Origin: UBA2093 sp044340485
GTDB taxonomy: Bacteria > Actinomycetota > Acidimicrobiia > Acidimicrobiales > Ilumatobacteraceae
Reading direction: 5' to 3'
NCBI GenBank assembly: GCA_044340485.1
Contig: JBIITN010000008.1
Location: 8,113 to 72,112 of the forward strand
Length of the DNA: 64,000 nt
The notes below the pieces were generated by a model that was not told the DNA's origin, searched no databases, and saw nothing but the letters and a program-made list of their open reading frames with translations. Position numbers and translations under genes: made by a program. Shown piece by piece: positions 63,769-64,000 of the stretch (within the stretch, counting starts at the first letter, position 1; each line of letters starts with the position of its first letter).

Positions 63769-63855
63769 GTCGAAGTGGCGGAATAGGCAGACGCACCAGC
63801 TTGAGGGGCTGGCGCCCGTTAGGGCGTGGGGGTTCAAGTCCCCCCTTCGACACCA
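63769..63855 (+). tRNA. tRNA-Leu (anticodon GAG)
   Basis: Acceptor arms GTCGAAG and CTTCGAC pair, and CCA is encoded at 63853-63855. The anticodon stem CCAGC/GCTGG encloses TTGAGGG, giving GAG (codons CTC/CTT). A class II variable arm (GCGCCCGTTAGGGCGT region) and T-arm GGGGTTCAAGTCCCC are present. Its 3' end is duplicated 109 bases downstream. Confidence 0.96.
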
Positions 63856-64000
63856 ACTGTTTTGTGCCCACGCACTGTTTTGTGCCCACGCACTTCCGGG
63901 CGCTACGCGCGCCGTGTACATCCTGTGCGGGCGTGATGGGGTTCAAGTCCCCCCTTCGACACCAACTGTTTTGTGCCCACGCACTGTTTTGTGCCCACGC
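63829..64000. repeat. 109-bp tandem repeat that duplicates the tRNA-Leu 3' end (continues past window)
   Basis: Copy 1 runs 63829-63937 and copy 2 starts at 63938 and is identical to the window end at 64000. Each copy begins in the T-arm of tRNA-Leu(GAG), so copy 2 carries a 3'-half tRNA fragment with CCA (63938-63964) that is not a functional tRNA. Inside each copy an 18-base unit ACTGTTTTGTGCCCACGC occurs twice in tandem (63856-63891 and 63965-64000). The spacer also holds GGGCGC...GCGCC. The full extent is not visible. Confidence 0.92.

Noticed and set aside
63733..63946. Minus-strand frames reading GGLEPPRPNGRQPLKL and similar over the tRNA-Leu
   Set aside because: This peptide is the well-known antisense translation of tRNA-Leu genes and their repeats, not a protein.
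63829..64000. Confirmed integrated element at tRNA-Leu
   Set aside because: The tRNA 3' duplication is real, but no integrase or cargo lies in the window, so an element is not claimed.

Overview
The window is a compact, almost fully coding stretch of bacterial chromosome with moderate GC and no intergenic gap over about 170 bases. Gene content points to an actinobacterium, probably of the class Acidimicrobiia: an ANTAR regulator beside polA-rpsA-coaE-uvrB-uvrA, an alpha2-type glycyl-tRNA synthetase beside recO, an F420-type LLM oxidoreductase, a menaquinone pathway, and many GTG/TTG starts without clear Shine-Dalgarno sequences. The taxonomy is inferred from synteny and protein style only.

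Layout. 0-1.7 kb: a small release-factor-domain-like protein and a serine beta-lactamase-family hydrolase. 1.7-7.4 kb: a complete peptide ABC transporter (oppABCDF, minus strand) with a strong terminator between oppA and oppB. 7.5-13.1 kb: an MFS exporter, a zinc dehydrogenase, an SGNH hydrolase and a GGDEF-EAL protein. 13.3-16.8 kb: GNAT-like protein, phoH, ybeY and a CorC-like protein, overlapping by 4 bases from phoH on. 16.8-24.1 kb: menE, menA, menH, a FrnE-like DsbA protein, menD, menF and menG (menB and menC are not here). 24.2-29.2 kb: acyl-CoA metabolism. 29.2-35.3 kb: era, dinG, uppS, an unusual uppS-related gene, recO and glyS. 35.4-39.3 kb: an ABM monooxygenase and trpC-trpF-trpB-trpA. 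39.3-40.9 kb: bcp, fabZ and a HAD phosphatase. 40.9-45.3 kb: fabD-fabH-fabG-acpP-fabF on the minus strand. 45.4-51.9 kb: tRNA-Leu(CAA), a coiled-coil protein, an ANTAR regulator, polA, a methyltransferase, rpsA and coaE. 51.9-60.5 kb: uvrB-uvrA-uvrC, a methyltransferase and rapZ. 60.5-64 kb: gap-pgk-tpiA-secG and tRNA-Leu(GAG).

The most interesting signal is at 31.9-33.3 kb. The only UppS-type cis-prenyltransferase here has the catalytic DGN motif but lacks the C-terminal RxG tail and the second Mg-binding glutamate. The divergent neighbour lacks DGN but has exactly those missing pieces and resembles the eukaryotic accessory subunit NgBR/Nus1. This looks like a bacterial two-subunit cis-prenyltransferase. 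The second notable signal is a set of four tandem repeats (periods 70, 32, 39 and 109 bases) at gene ends. Three are built around palindromes, and three end inside the 3' end of the flanking gene. A third is a FabD carrying an extra lipoyl-like domain that has no modifiable lysine.
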